Shown here: one piece after another, positions 26,190 through 34,017 of the stretch
How positions within the stretch are numbered: position 1 is the stretch's first letter
How the letters are laid out: each line of letters starts with the position of its first letter
DNA from: Actinomadura sp. NBRC 104425
GTDB lineage: Bacteria > Actinomycetota > Actinomycetes > Streptosporangiales > Streptosporangiaceae
DNA: 64,000 bases
Assembly (NCBI RefSeq): GCF_030269545.1
Contig: NZ_BSTN01000008.1
Location: 248,001-312,000, forward strand
Direction: 5' to 3'
The notes under the pieces: model-generated
What the model saw: only the letters and a program-made list of their open reading frames with translations
Told to the model about the DNA's origin: nothing
The model's database searches: none
Made by a program: the position numbers and the translations under genes

Positions 26190-26203
26190 GGGACGAAGGT
26201 CCG
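26190..26203 (-). promoter_or_regulatory. DevR-like box before phosphoketolase
   Basis: Reads CGGACCTTCGTCCC on the minus strand, nine of ten fixed positions. It sits 136 bases before the phosphoketolase start and 117 bases before the divergent PNPOx copy 3, so it could serve both. Confidence 0.6.
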
Positions 26204-26319
26204 CACCCGGGGATCCGTCCGGGCGCCGACGTCCCCGCATCCGGTGACGTTCGACCCTGCCCAAGCGCCCGTGCGCGGGCCGACAGTGGAGGAATGAGGG
26301 CAGCGCCGGAACGGAGAAC

Positions 26320-26799
26320 GTGAGGCACGATATGAGGCACGACACAACAGACGCCCGCTGCGGGCTTCAGGTCATCGGCACGCGCGAGTGCCTGGACCTG
26401 ATGCGGTCGGTGCCGATCGGCAGGATCGTTTTCACCGACCGTGCGCTGCCGGCGATCCAGCCGGTGAACTTCGTCCTCGACGCCGACGACAGCGTGATCA
26501 TCCGGACAGTGCCCGGGTCGAAGCTGGCCGCGGCGACCCGGGGCGCCATCGTCGCGTTCGAGGCCGACGACTTCGACGAGGCGAGCCGCACCGGCTGGTC
26601 GGTCACCCTGATCGGGCCCGCCCGGGCCGTGACGTCGCCGGCCGAGCGGGACCGGCTGGCGCGGCTGCCGCTGACGCCGTGGTCGCCGGGGATGCGGGAC
26701 CACTTCATCCGCGTCACCGCGCGGCAGGTCAGCGGCCGCCGCATCGTGCGGCCGCCCCAGCGGGACGCCGTCTGCGCCCATGCCGGGGAGGAGTCGTGA
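26320..26799 (+). CDS. Pyridoxamine 5'-phosphate oxidase-fold protein (copy 3)
   Basis: 159 residues from GTG 26320 (ACGGAG upstream); ATG 26332 is equally possible. Core sequence ([77 protein letters not shown]) closely follows copy 2. Its stop overlaps the GTG of the following CBS gene in a GTGA junction, so the two are translationally coupled. Divergent from phosphoketolase across a 265-base region with one DevR-like box. Flavin-fold redox protein by family; exact reaction unknown. Confidence 0.87.
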   Translation: MRHDMRHDTTDARCGLQVIGTRECLDLMRSVPIGRIVFTDRALPAIQPVNFVLDADDSVIIRTVPGSKLAAATRGAIVAFEADDFDEASRTGWSVTLIGPARAVTSPAERDRLARLPLTPWSPGMRDHFIRVTARQVSGRRIVRPPQRDAVCAHAGEES

Positions 26800-27317
26800 A
26801 CACGCGCAGGCCGCCGAACCTGCGCACGGTCGCCGAGGTGATGACGACGGACCTGCTGACCGTCACCGCCGAGGAGACCGTGCTGATGGCCTGGGAGCTG
26901 ATGTGCCGGGCGCGCGTCCACCATCTGCCGGTGGTGGACGGCGGCGGACACTGCCTGGGCGTCGTCGACGCGGCGACGCTCACGGCCACGTGGGAGCCGT
27001 CCAGCCCGCTGGGCGCCCGCAGGGCGGTCACGACCCTGCTGCCGCGCCGGGGCCCCATGTGCGTGCGGCCCGAGGCCACCCTCGCGCAGGCCGCCGCCGC
27101 GATGCTGGCGGTCGAGCGCGACTACGTGACGGTGATCGGCGAGCACGGCGAGCTCGTCGGCCTGGTCACCGCCCGCGACCTGGTCGCGGCGCTGGCCGGG
27201 GTCCCCGGCCCCGACCGCACGCGCGGCTCGTGCACGCCGTCGATGTACCGGATGGAACCGGTGCTCCCCGAGCAGCGGCGGGACTCCGCTCCGCACAGCG
27301 CGGTCCCTCCGGACTGA
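26796..27317 (+). CDS. CBS-pair protein (HRP1/Rv2626c-like)
   Basis: 173 residues. Two CBS motifs: about 10-62 (VAEVMTTDLLTVTAEETVLM) and about 80-137 (GPMCVRPEATLAQAAAAMLA, ending LVGLVTARDLVAAL). The tail after 145 is short and unstructured. It resembles DosR-regulated hypoxic response protein 1 in architecture. It is translationally coupled to the PNPOx-fold gene through GTGA. CBS pairs bind AMP/ATP-type ligands, so a nucleotide-sensing role beside a redox protein is plausible. A hairpin terminator follows at once. Confidence 0.85.
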   Translation: MNTRRPPNLRTVAEVMTTDLLTVTAEETVLMAWELMCRARVHHLPVVDGGGHCLGVVDAATLTATWEPSSPLGARRAVTTLLPRRGPMCVRPEATLAQAAAAMLAVERDYVTVIGEHGELVGLVTARDLVAALAGVPGPDRTRGSCTPSMYRMEPVLPEQRRDSAPHSAVPPD

Positions 27318-27342
27318 CCCGGCCCCGCGCCCGCGGGCCGGG
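27318..27342 (+). terminator. Hairpin terminator after the CBS gene
   Basis: CCCGGCCC (27318-27325) pairs with GGGCCGGG (27335-27342) around a 9-base loop and is followed by TGGTTT. It starts at the base after the stop codon. Confidence 0.6.
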
Positions 27343-27443
27343 GTGGTTTGGCCGGGCGGTCCACCGGGCAGACGGGTGGAACGTGTGGTGACGCACCGCC
27401 ACCGGACCGGCGCGCGCCGTGTCCGGTGCGCGGGCGGCCCTTT

Positions 27444-28193
27444 TCAGCGGACGCCGTGCTCCCGCAGCGGCCCCACCTGCAGGCCGAGGTCGGCGCAGCG
27501 GGCCACCAGGCCGGGCAGGGCGCCGAGCGCCGCCCGCCAGGAATCCGGAGCGGAGGTGCAGTCGGAGTCGTGGAGCAGGACGGTGGCCCCGCCCCGCAGG
27601 CCGGGGGCGAGCGCGGCCAGCACCGACGCCGGCGTCGCCGTGCGCGTCCAATCCCTGCCCCATGCCGTCCACAGCACCGGCCGCAGCCCGCGGCGGCGGG
27701 CCGCCGCCAGCGCCTCGGCGCTCAGCACCCCGTAGGGGGGCCGGTACCAGACCGGTTCGGCGCCGGTGACGGCGGCGACGAGGTCGGCGGCGCGGGCGAT
27801 CTCGGCGGTCACCCGGCCGGGGCGCGTCACCAGCGCGTTGCGGTGGGCCCAGCCGTGCACGGCGGTCTCGTGGCCCTCGGCGGCGATCCGGCGGCCCAGC
27901 TCGGGGTGGCGGCGCAGCATGTCGCCCAGAAGGAAGAAGGTGGCCCGGCAGCCGAGCCGCCGCAGCTCGTCCAGAAACAGCGGCGTGGAGTGGGGGTCCG
28001 GCCCGTCGTCGAAGGTCAGCGCGACGTGCCCGGCGCGGCCGACGCCCGCCAGCCCCGGCAGGCGGCGGCGCACGGCGGGCAGCCAGGACGCGGCGGGCCC
28101 CGCGTGCAGCAGGGCCAGGCCGGTGAGCGTCAGCGCGGCGCGGGCCACCCTCCCCAGTCTGCGCCATGCCGGACGGTGACGCCAGCGCGACAC
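27444..28193 (-). CDS. Polysaccharide deacetylase (NodB domain)
   Basis: About 249 residues from GTG 28193 or 234 from GTG 28148; neither start has a good ribosome site. An N-terminal hydrophobic segment (ALTLTGLALLHAGPAASWL) anchors or exports the protein. NodB motifs are complete: TFDDGPDP (catalytic base and metal Asp), HGWAH (metal histidines), RPPYG, and LLHDSD at the end. It removes acetyl groups from a cell-wall or exopolysaccharide N-acetylhexosamine. The start region overlaps the start of the divergent glycosyltransferase gene, suggesting one shared, compact promoter and a joint role in cell-surface glycan or glycolipid synthesis. Confidence 0.88.
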   Translation of the reverse strand: MSRWRHRPAWRRLGRVARAALTLTGLALLHAGPAASWLPAVRRRLPGLAGVGRAGHVALTFDDGPDPHSTPLFLDELRRLGCRATFFLLGDMLRRHPELGRRIAAEGHETAVHGWAHRNALVTRPGRVTAEIARAADLVAAVTGAEPVWYRPPYGVLSAEALAAARRRGLRPVLWTAWGRDWTRTATPASVLAALAPGLRGGATVLLHDSDCTSAPDSWRAALGALPGLVARCADLGLQVGPLREHGVR

Positions 28194-29318
28194 AGCGTGC
28201 TGATCGTCAGCGCGAGCATGGGCGCCGGGCACGACGGCGTCGCCGCCGAGCTGGCCCGGCGGCTCGCGGCGGCCGGCGGCGCGGCCGAGGTGGTGGACCT
28301 GCTGGAGCTGCTGCCGCTCGGGCTGGGCGGCGGGCTGCGCCGCTGGTACGGCTGGATGATGCGGTCGGCGCCGTGGCTGTACGCGCTGATCTACCGGGTG
28401 TTCTTCGCTCCCCCGCCGCCCCGGCGGCACCGGCGGGCCTGCGCCTGGGACTCGCCGTTGACGGTGCTGGCCGCCGCCCGCCTGCGGCGGCTGGTGGCGG
28501 GCCGCCGTCCGGGCGAGGTCGTCACCACGTTCCACGTGGCCGCGCAGGCGGCCGGGCGGCTGCGCGGCCGGGGCCTGCTCGCCGTGCCGAGCACGGTGCT
28601 GCTGACCGACTTCGCCGTGCACCGGATGTGGCTGCATCCGGGCAACGACCGCTACCTGTGCCCGTCCCCGGCGACCGCGCGGCGCGTGACCGCGCTGACC
28701 GGGCGTCCGGCGGCGTGCTGCGCCCCGCTCACCGGCCCGGCGTTCCGCCGCCCGCCGGCCGCGCGGGCGGCGGTCCGGCGGGTCCGAGAGCGGCTCGGCG
28801 TGCGGCCGGACGACCGGCTGGTGCTGGTCTCGGCCGGATCGTGGGGGGTCGGCGAGGTGGCCGAGGCCGCGCGCGTGCTGGCGGGTTCGGGGCGGTATCT
28901 GCCGGTCGTGCTGTGCGGCCGCAACGAGCGGTTGCGCCGCCGCCTGGCCGCGGTCCGGCCCGGCCTGGCCCTGGGCTGGCGCGACGACCTGCCCGCGCTG
29001 ATGGCGGACGCGTACGCGCTGGTCGACAACGCCGCCGGGCTGACCTGCCGGGAGGCGTTCGCGGCCGGGCTGCCGGTGGTCTCCTACCGGCCGATCCCCG
29101 GCCACGGCCGCGACGGCGCGCTGGCCATGGCGCGCGCCGGGCTGAGCGTCCACGCCGGCGGCCCCCGGGACCTTTTGGCCGCGCTGGACCGGCTGGCCGA
29201 TCCCGCGGAACGCGCCCGGCTGGTCGCCGCCGGCGCCGCCCTGTTCGCCGCGCCGTCCGCCGAGGCGCTGCTGCTCGGCGGTGCCTTCGCGGCGGCGCCG
29301 AGCGCGCCTCAGTCGTAG
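28176..29318 (+). CDS. MGDG-synthase-family glycosyltransferase
   Basis: 380 residues from GTG 28176; GTG 28197 directly before LIVSASMGAGHDG is an alternative. The N-terminal domain has SASMGAGHDGVAAELARRL, the diagnostic loop of MGDG synthase/processive diacylglycerol glucosyltransferases. The C-terminal GT28-like domain has LVSAGSWGVGEVAEAAR and VDNAAGLTCREAFAAGLPVV, the UDP-sugar site. Expected product is a glycosyl-diacylglycerol at the inner membrane face. It ends 10 bases into the convergent DMT transporter gene. The acceptor lipid is not predictable. Confidence 0.85.
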   Translation: MTPARHSVLIVSASMGAGHDGVAAELARRLAAAGGAAEVVDLLELLPLGLGGGLRRWYGWMMRSAPWLYALIYRVFFAPPPPRRHRRACAWDSPLTVLAAARLRRLVAGRRPGEVVTTFHVAAQAAGRLRGRGLLAVPSTVLLTDFAVHRMWLHPGNDRYLCPSPATARRVTALTGRPAACCAPLTGPAFRRPPAARAAVRRVRERLGVRPDDRLVLVSAGSWGVGEVAEAARVLAGSGRYLPVVLCGRNERLRRRLAAVRPGLALGWRDDLPALMADAYALVDNAAGLTCREAFAAGLPVVSYRPIPGHGRDGALAMARAGLSVHAGGPRDLLAALDRLADPAERARLVAAGAALFAAPSAEALLLGGAFAAAPSAPQS

Positions 29319-30172
29319 GCGTCGGCGCCGCCGTCGTGGTCGCGCAGCGGCCGGGCGAGGTGGATGCTGCCGTAGAGGATCAGGCCGATGCCCAGCAGCT
29401 CCGGCACCGCCCAGCCGCCCAGGCGGATCGACTCGCCGAACAGGCCGACGCCGTAGGCGATGCTGGCGACCGGGTCGGTCACGTTGAGCCCCGGCTGCAC
29501 GGCCACCAGCGTGCCGCTGCGCAGGGCGTCCTGCAGCAGCACCAGGCTCGCCAGCCCCGCCGCCACCATGGCGTACAAGGCCCAGGAGGTCAGCACCGCG
29601 ACCGCGCCGCCGGGGATGGCGAGGGTGGCCTCCTTCATGAGCGCGGCGGTGAAGGAGAACCCCAGCCCGCTCGCCACCGCCAGCAGCACCGCGCGTCGCG
29701 GGCCGCGGACCGCCCGCGACGACGACACCAGGAACGCCATCAGCCCGACCGTGACGAGGATGGCGATCGCCCACTCGATCCGGTGGGGCGTGCGGGTGCC
29801 GTGGCCCGGGTCGGCCGCGGCCAGCAGGAGGGCCAGGCCGACGGTCATGGCGCCGACGGCGGTCCACGCCTCGCGGTCGAGCCGACGTCCCAGCAGCAGC
29901 CAGATGAAGGCCATGGTGAACGGCAGCTCGGTCACCAGGATCGGCTGGACCAGGGCGAGCTGGCCGACGGTGAGCGCCGCGGCCTGGAAGAGGAAACCCG
30001 CGATCAGCGCGCCGATGCCGAGGAGCCAGCCGGTGTCGCGCACCAGGCGCAGCAGAACCGACATCTGGAAGGAGTCCCCCGGCGCGACCGAGCGCGCCGC
30101 GCGCCGCTGCAGCACCGACGACAGGGCGTTGCTCGCCGCGGCGCACAGGGCGAACACGATCGCGATGATCAT
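29309..30172 (-). CDS. DMT-family (EamA-like) membrane protein B
   Basis: 287 residues with about nine to ten hydrophobic helices, starting MIIAIVFALCAAASNALSSV and including LALVQPILVTELPFTMAFIW, a typical DMT half-repeat. Probably an exporter or membrane scaffold of the drug/metabolite transporter group, sometimes annotated NIPA/EamA-like. Its ATG overlaps the stop of the upstream partner by four bases (30169-30172). The two subunits are similar in size and topology and probably form a heteromeric pair. Substrate unknown. Confidence 0.8.
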   Translation of the reverse strand: MIIAIVFALCAAASNALSSVLQRRAARSVAPGDSFQMSVLLRLVRDTGWLLGIGALIAGFLFQAAALTVGQLALVQPILVTELPFTMAFIWLLLGRRLDREAWTAVGAMTVGLALLLAAADPGHGTRTPHRIEWAIAILVTVGLMAFLVSSSRAVRGPRRAVLLAVASGLGFSFTAALMKEATLAIPGGAVAVLTSWALYAMVAAGLASLVLLQDALRSGTLVAVQPGLNVTDPVASIAYGVGLFGESIRLGGWAVPELLGIGLILYGSIHLARPLRDHDGGADAYD

Positions 30173-31038
30173 GGCGGTTCGTCCCCGGTGGTCGCCGGTT
30201 TGCCGGGATAGCGGGCCCGGGCGAGCACGACGATGCCGAGCACGACCATGCTCAGCCCGGCGACCTCGGCCGCCAGCGCCCCCGCGGTGATCTGCAGGCG
30301 TTCGGCGAACACGAAGACGCCGAGGACGATCCCGATGATCGGCTCGGCGGCGGTGATGGCGGGCAGTGAGATCGCCAGCGGGGCGGCGTCGAACGCGCTC
30401 TGCGCCAGCAGCAGCGACACCACGGCGACGGCGACCAGGGTGTACGGCTGCCAGTTCCACAGGCCGGCGGCCAGGCCGCCGCGCTCGAGGGCCTGCAGCG
30501 TGCCGTGGGTCAGCGCGTCCTGGACGCCGAACATCATGCCCGCCGCGGCGGAGAACAGCAGGGCCTTGGTGCGCAGCGAGCACGGCGCGGCGAGCAGCGC
30601 CAGCGCGGCGGCCAGCGCCAGCACCGCCCCGGCGGCCAGCCAGCGCGGCGACGTGGGGCCCGCCGCCTGCCCGGCCTGCGGCCGGCCGAACACCAGGAAG
30701 CCGGTGACCCCTCCGGTGACCAGCACCGCCCCCCACCACGCCGCGTGGCTCAGCCATTCCTGGTAGACCGCGTGCGCGATCAGGAACGCGAAGATCAGGT
30801 TGGTGGCCAGCAGCGGCTCCACGCTGCCGAGGTCGGCGCCGGTCAGCGCCAGCGCGCCCAGCACCTGGCCGCAGACCATGGCGGCGATGCCGAGCAGCCA
30901 CACCCGCTTGCGGACCAGGTGGGTGAGCAGCCGCAGGTGCAGCATCTCGTCCAGCGGCTCGCGGTAGGCGACGTGCTGCTGGGCGACGAACCCCGCACCG
31001 ATGAAGCAGGCCGCCGCCAGTGCGAGCACGGTGCTCAC
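30169..31038 (-). CDS. DMT-family (EamA-like) membrane protein A
   Basis: 289 residues, around ten hydrophobic segments: MSTVLALAAACFIGAGFVAQ, then VWLLGIAAMVCGQVLGALAL, LATNLIFAFLIAHAVY and so on. Repeats of the DMT pattern are visible (GSVEPLLATNLIFAF early, ITAAEPIIGIVLGVFVFAER late), as expected for two inverted five-helix halves. First gene of a two-gene operon with an ATGA overlap to the paralogous partner. Divergent from the hydrogenase locus over 349 bases; no evidence links it functionally to hydrogen metabolism. Confidence 0.8.
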   Translation of the reverse strand: MSTVLALAAACFIGAGFVAQQHVAYREPLDEMLHLRLLTHLVRKRVWLLGIAAMVCGQVLGALALTGADLGSVEPLLATNLIFAFLIAHAVYQEWLSHAAWWGAVLVTGGVTGFLVFGRPQAGQAAGPTSPRWLAAGAVLALAAALALLAAPCSLRTKALLFSAAAGMMFGVQDALTHGTLQALERGGLAAGLWNWQPYTLVAVAVVSLLLAQSAFDAAPLAISLPAITAAEPIIGIVLGVFVFAERLQITAGALAAEVAGLSMVVLGIVVLARARYPGKPATTGDEPP

Positions 31039-31387
31039 CGGCCCCCCGCCGGAATCATGGGGTCCGTCGTACCCGTCCCGTGCCGCTTCTCACCGGCGCA
31101 ACCCCCGTCCGGCCTGGCGATTTACCTCGTGCGGAGCAGTCCGAGAGGTCGACGTGGAAGGGCCCTCCGGGCGGCGCGCTGGGCGGCCCGCCCCGGAAAG
31201 GGAATCAGCGGATTCACGGGCGGTCGCCGCGGACGGCTGCGGCGTTTCGGCATTCCCGCATATGCCGCTATGTGCGCCCGTCACCTATCGTCCGGCGCCA
31301 CTTACCCGCCCCGGTGCGCCGTTGCTATACCGGGAAAGTCCCCGCCTGCCGTCCGCGAGCGAATCCAGCGCAACGGAGGACGATCGT
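31039..31387. other. 349-base divergent region before the hydrogenase locus
   Basis: Less GC-rich than its surroundings. It holds a short inverted repeat GAATC-AGCG-GATTC (31202-31215), a GCATATGCCGCTATGTGC stretch near 31258-31275 that could be a PadR-type operator, and the probable hydrogenase promoter at 31302-31331. No DevR-type box and no gene seen. Confidence 0.45.
31302..31331 (+). promoter_or_regulatory. Probable promoter of the hydrogenase operon
   Basis: TTACCC, 18-base spacer, TATACC, followed 57 bases later by the start ATG with GGAGG at 31376-31380. The hexamers are weak matches to the vegetative consensus. Confidence 0.35.
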
Positions 31388-32821
31388 ATGGGGAAGGCCG
31401 GTGCCGCCACCGCGGGGTTCGAGGCCGCGCGGGCGGTGGCCGACGCGATCCTTTACGAGGGCTACCTGCTGTACCCGTACCGCCGTTCGTCCATCAAGAA
31501 CCGGGTGCGCTGGCAGTTCGGCGTCCTCACGCCGCGGACGTGGACGCTGGCGCGCGGCCCGGCCGACGCGGGTGTGGCGGGGTCCGCGGAGACCTGGTGG
31601 CAGCAGACCGACTGCCTGGTGGAGACCGCCGGCGACGCCCTCGTCGACTGCCGGGTCAGGTTCCTGCAGGTGCAGCACCGGTCGGTGGAGCGGCTGCTGC
31701 CGGACGGCTCCTACCGGCCCGCCGACGCCCTGGACGCCGGTTCCCGGCCGGAGCTGAGCTTCGACGAGGCGGTCCCCAGGGAGTTCGACGCGGCGGCGCC
31801 CCTCGGCGACCTGCTCTCCGGGGAGCACCGCGTCACGCTGCACGCCGACGAGGGCGAGGACGTCGAGCCGCTGACCGACGACGCGGGCCGCCCGGTGGGG
31901 CGCGTGGTGCGCAGGCGGTGGCCGGTGACGGCGCTGCTGGCGCTGTCGGCCGTGCCGTGCCGCACGCGGCCCCCGCTGTTCCGCCTGCGGGTGCGCGTGG
32001 AGAACCTCAACGACACCTTCCGGGTGGAGGCGACACGGGACGAGGCGCTGCGGGTGTCGCCGATCGCCTCGCACGTCCTGCTCGCCGTGCGGGACGGCGC
32101 GTTCGTGTCGCTGCTGGACCCTCCGGCGTGGGCGGCGGACGCGGTCCGCGCGTGCACCAACCAGCACACCTTCCCGGTCCTGGCGGGCGAGCCCGGCGGG
32201 CGCGAGGTGGTGCTGTCGTCGCCGATCCTTTTGTACGACCACCCGCGCGTGGCGCCGGAGAGCCCCGGCGACCTGCACGACGCGACCGAGATCGACGAGA
32301 TTCTGTCGCTGCGCACGCGCACCCTGACCGACGCCGAGAAGCGGGAGGCGCGGGCGACCGATCCGCGGGCCGCGCGGATCCTGGACCAGGTCGAGGGGAT
32401 GCCCCCGGCGGTCCTGTCGCGGCTGCACGGCGCGATCCGGTCACGGCGGCCGGTCCCGCACGCCCACGCCCCGTCCGGTGGCGCGGCGGTGGAGCGCCCG
32501 TCCGCACCGTGGTGGGATCCGGGCGCCGACGACTCGGTCTCCCCGGAGAACGACCAGGTCATGGTGTCCGGCGTGCCGGTGTCCCGGGGCTCCCGGGTGC
32601 GGTTGCGGCCGCGCGCCCAGGGCACGGACCCGCAGGACGCGTTCCTTGAGGGCCGGACCGCCGTGGTCGAGGCGGTGCTGCTGGACGTGGACGGCGCCCG
32701 CCACCTGGCCGTGACGGTCGAGGACGACCCCGGCGCCGACCTGCACCGCTGGTACGGCCGGTTCCGCTACTTCCGCCCCGACGAGGTCGAGCCGCTGCCC
32801 GGCGAGGGGAGGGGCGCATGA
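31388..32821 (+). CDS. Uncharacterised hydrogenase-cluster protein
   Basis: 477 residues, no recognised domain, no membrane segment. First gene of the group 1h hydrogenase operon; its stop overlaps the protease start by four bases (ATGA). The N-terminus (DAILYEGYLLYPYRRSSIKN) and QFGVLTPRTW look strongly conserved in style, and the C-terminal part has a beta-rich tail (GSRVRLRPRAQGTDPQDAFL, DEVEPLPGEG). Homologous genes accompany hhySL in other actinobacteria from memory, which would make it an assembly or electron-transfer accessory factor. That role is inference from position only. Confidence 0.75.
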   Translation: MGKAGAATAGFEAARAVADAILYEGYLLYPYRRSSIKNRVRWQFGVLTPRTWTLARGPADAGVAGSAETWWQQTDCLVETAGDALVDCRVRFLQVQHRSVERLLPDGSYRPADALDAGSRPELSFDEAVPREFDAAAPLGDLLSGEHRVTLHADEGEDVEPLTDDAGRPVGRVVRRRWPVTALLALSAVPCRTRPPLFRLRVRVENLNDTFRVEATRDEALRVSPIASHVLLAVRDGAFVSLLDPPAWAADAVRACTNQHTFPVLAGEPGGREVVLSSPILLYDHPRVAPESPGDLHDATEIDEILSLRTRTLTDAEKREARATDPRAARILDQVEGMPPAVLSRLHGAIRSRRPVPHAHAPSGGAAVERPSAPWWDPGADDSVSPENDQVMVSGVPVSRGSRVRLRPRAQGTDPQDAFLEGRTAVVEAVLLDVDGARHLAVTVEDDPGADLHRWYGRFRYFRPDEVEPLPGEGRGA

Positions 32822-33507
32822 GCCGCGACCGGCCGCGCCGCGTCCTCGTCGCGGGCATCGGCAACGTGTTCCTCGGCGACGACGGCTTCGGCGTCGAGGT
32901 GGTCCGCCGTCTGGACGCCGCGGATCTGCCGCCCGCCGTGGACGTCGCCGACTACGGCATCCGCGGCCTGCATCTGGCCTACGAGCTGCTCGACGGCCGC
33001 CACGACACGCTGATCATGGTGGACGCGGTGCCGCTGGACGGGCCGCCCGGCACCCTGGCCGTCCTCGACGTCGGCGACACCGCCTCGGACACCGGTCACA
33101 ACACCGGCCATGACACCGGCCGCGACACCGGCCGCGACACCGGCGATGGCGCCGCGGGCACCGGCGGCGCTGCCGCGGACACCTGCGCACCGGTCGTCGA
33201 CGGGCACGGCATGGACCCGCTGACGGTGCTGCGCCTGCTGCACCGCCTCGGCGGCGCCGTGGACCGCGCACTGGTCGTGGGGTGCCGCCCCGAGAGCGTC
33301 GACGAGCGCATGGGGTTGTCGCCGCCCGTCGCCGCCGCCGTGCCGGAGGCCGTCCGCCTGGTCACCGAGGTGGCCCGCGCGGAGGCGGCCCGGACAGAGG
33401 CGGCCCGGACAGAGGCGGCCCGGACAGAGGCGGCCCGGACAGAGGCGGCCCGGACAGAGGCGGCCCGGACGGACGCGACCGGGGAAGGGGTGCGGGCGTA
33501 TGCATGA
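32818..33507 (+). CDS. Hydrogenase maturation endopeptidase (HyaD/HupD family) with two repeat insertions
   Basis: 229 residues, longer than the usual 150-180. Cleaves the C-terminal peptide of the large subunit after nickel insertion. Recognisable: GIGNVFLGDDGFGVEVVRRL (the Ni-sensing acidic position is Asp where E. coli HybD has Glu16), LIMVDAVPL (Asp) and DGHGMDPLTVL (His). The excess length comes from two tandem repeats: five DTGR-like tetrapeptides at 33088-33147, just before the histidine motif, and six EAART pentapeptides at the C-terminus (33382-33471). Both would be flexible. Coupled to the upstream gene (ATGA) and overlapping hypA by 8 bases. Confidence 0.88.
   Translation: MSRDRPRRVLVAGIGNVFLGDDGFGVEVVRRLDAADLPPAVDVADYGIRGLHLAYELLDGRHDTLIMVDAVPLDGPPGTLAVLDVGDTASDTGHNTGHDTGRDTGRDTGDGAAGTGGAAADTCAPVVDGHGMDPLTVLRLLHRLGGAVDRALVVGCRPESVDERMGLSPPVAAAVPEAVRLVTEVARAEAARTEAARTEAARTEAARTEAARTEAARTDATGEGVRAYA
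33088..33147 (+). repeat. Five-copy 12-bp coding tandem repeat in the protease gene
   Basis: Unit GACACCGGCCGC with small changes, encoding DTGH/NTGH/DTGR/DTGR/DTGD. In frame, so copy-number change would not break the protein. Confidence 0.85.
33382..33471 (+). repeat. Six-copy 15-bp coding tandem repeat at the protease C-terminus
   Basis: Unit GAGGCGGCCCGGACA, copies nearly identical, encoding EAART repeats. Near-identity suggests recent expansion. Confidence 0.9.
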
Positions 33508-33856
33508 GATGGGCATGTGCGAGGCGATCGTCGAGGCGGCGGTGCGCCGGGCCGGCGGGCGGCGGGTGCGCGGCGTGCGGGTGCGCGTCGGCGGGCACGC
33601 CGTCGACCCGGGCGTCGTGGAGCAGGGCTTCCGGATGGCGGCTGCGGGCACGGTCGCCCAGGACGCCGCCCTGGACCTGGTGGTGGTGCCGCTGACGGCG
33701 CGCTGCGGCGGCTGCGGCGCCCGCTCGCCGGTCGACGACGCCGCCCGCCTGGTCGCCTGCCCCAACTGCGGCGGGGTGGACGTCGAGGTCACCGGGCACG
33801 ACGACGTCGTGCTGGAGTCGATCACCATGGACGGCTCCGTCCGGGACGGTGCCTGA
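33500..33856 (+). CDS. hypA: Hydrogenase nickel-insertion protein HypA
   Basis: 118 residues. Delivers nickel to the large subunit. It starts MHEMGMCEAIVEAAVRR, with the N-terminal His2 and Glu3 used for nickel binding. The zinc domain has CGGCG and CPNCGG, two CxxC pairs about 20 residues apart. Overlaps the protease gene by 8 bases, and its TGA shares a base with the ATG of the following 53-residue ORF (TGATG). The usual partner hypB is not present in the window. Confidence 0.93.
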   Translation: MHEMGMCEAIVEAAVRRAGGRRVRGVRVRVGGHAVDPGVVEQGFRMAAAGTVAQDAALDLVVVPLTARCGGCGARSPVDDAARLVACPNCGGVDVEVTGHDDVVLESITMDGSVRDGA

Positions 33857-34017
33857 TGGACGCCGCCCCGTCCGCCCATGACCGCCGGACGGCCGAGCCG
33901 CCGTCCCGCGGCCATCCGGCCGCCCCCGACCGGCCGCCCGTACCGACGGGGGCCGCCCCGGCGGCCGCCGTCCACGACCGTGTCCGCGACCGGATCCAGG
34001 GGAGGCCACGCACATGA
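33856..34017 (+). CDS. 53-residue small protein between hypA and hhyS
   Basis: Begins MDAAPSAHDRRTAEPPSRGH and ends HDRVRDRIQGRPRT. It fills the gap exactly: its ATG overlaps the hypA stop (TGATG) and its stop overlaps the hhyS ATG (ATGA). Pro/Arg-rich, no cysteine, no membrane segment, probably disordered. The double coupling argues for translation, either as a real accessory peptide or to set the translation rate of the small subunit. No family recognised. Confidence 0.5.
   Translation: MDAAPSAHDRRTAEPPSRGHPAAPDRPPVPTGAAPAAAVHDRVRDRIQGRPRT

Noticed and set aside
31332..31343. GGGAAAGTCCCC near the hydrogenase promoter, considered as a DevR box.
   Set aside because: The half-site spacing is wrong (one base instead of four), so the regulator could not bind in the same register.
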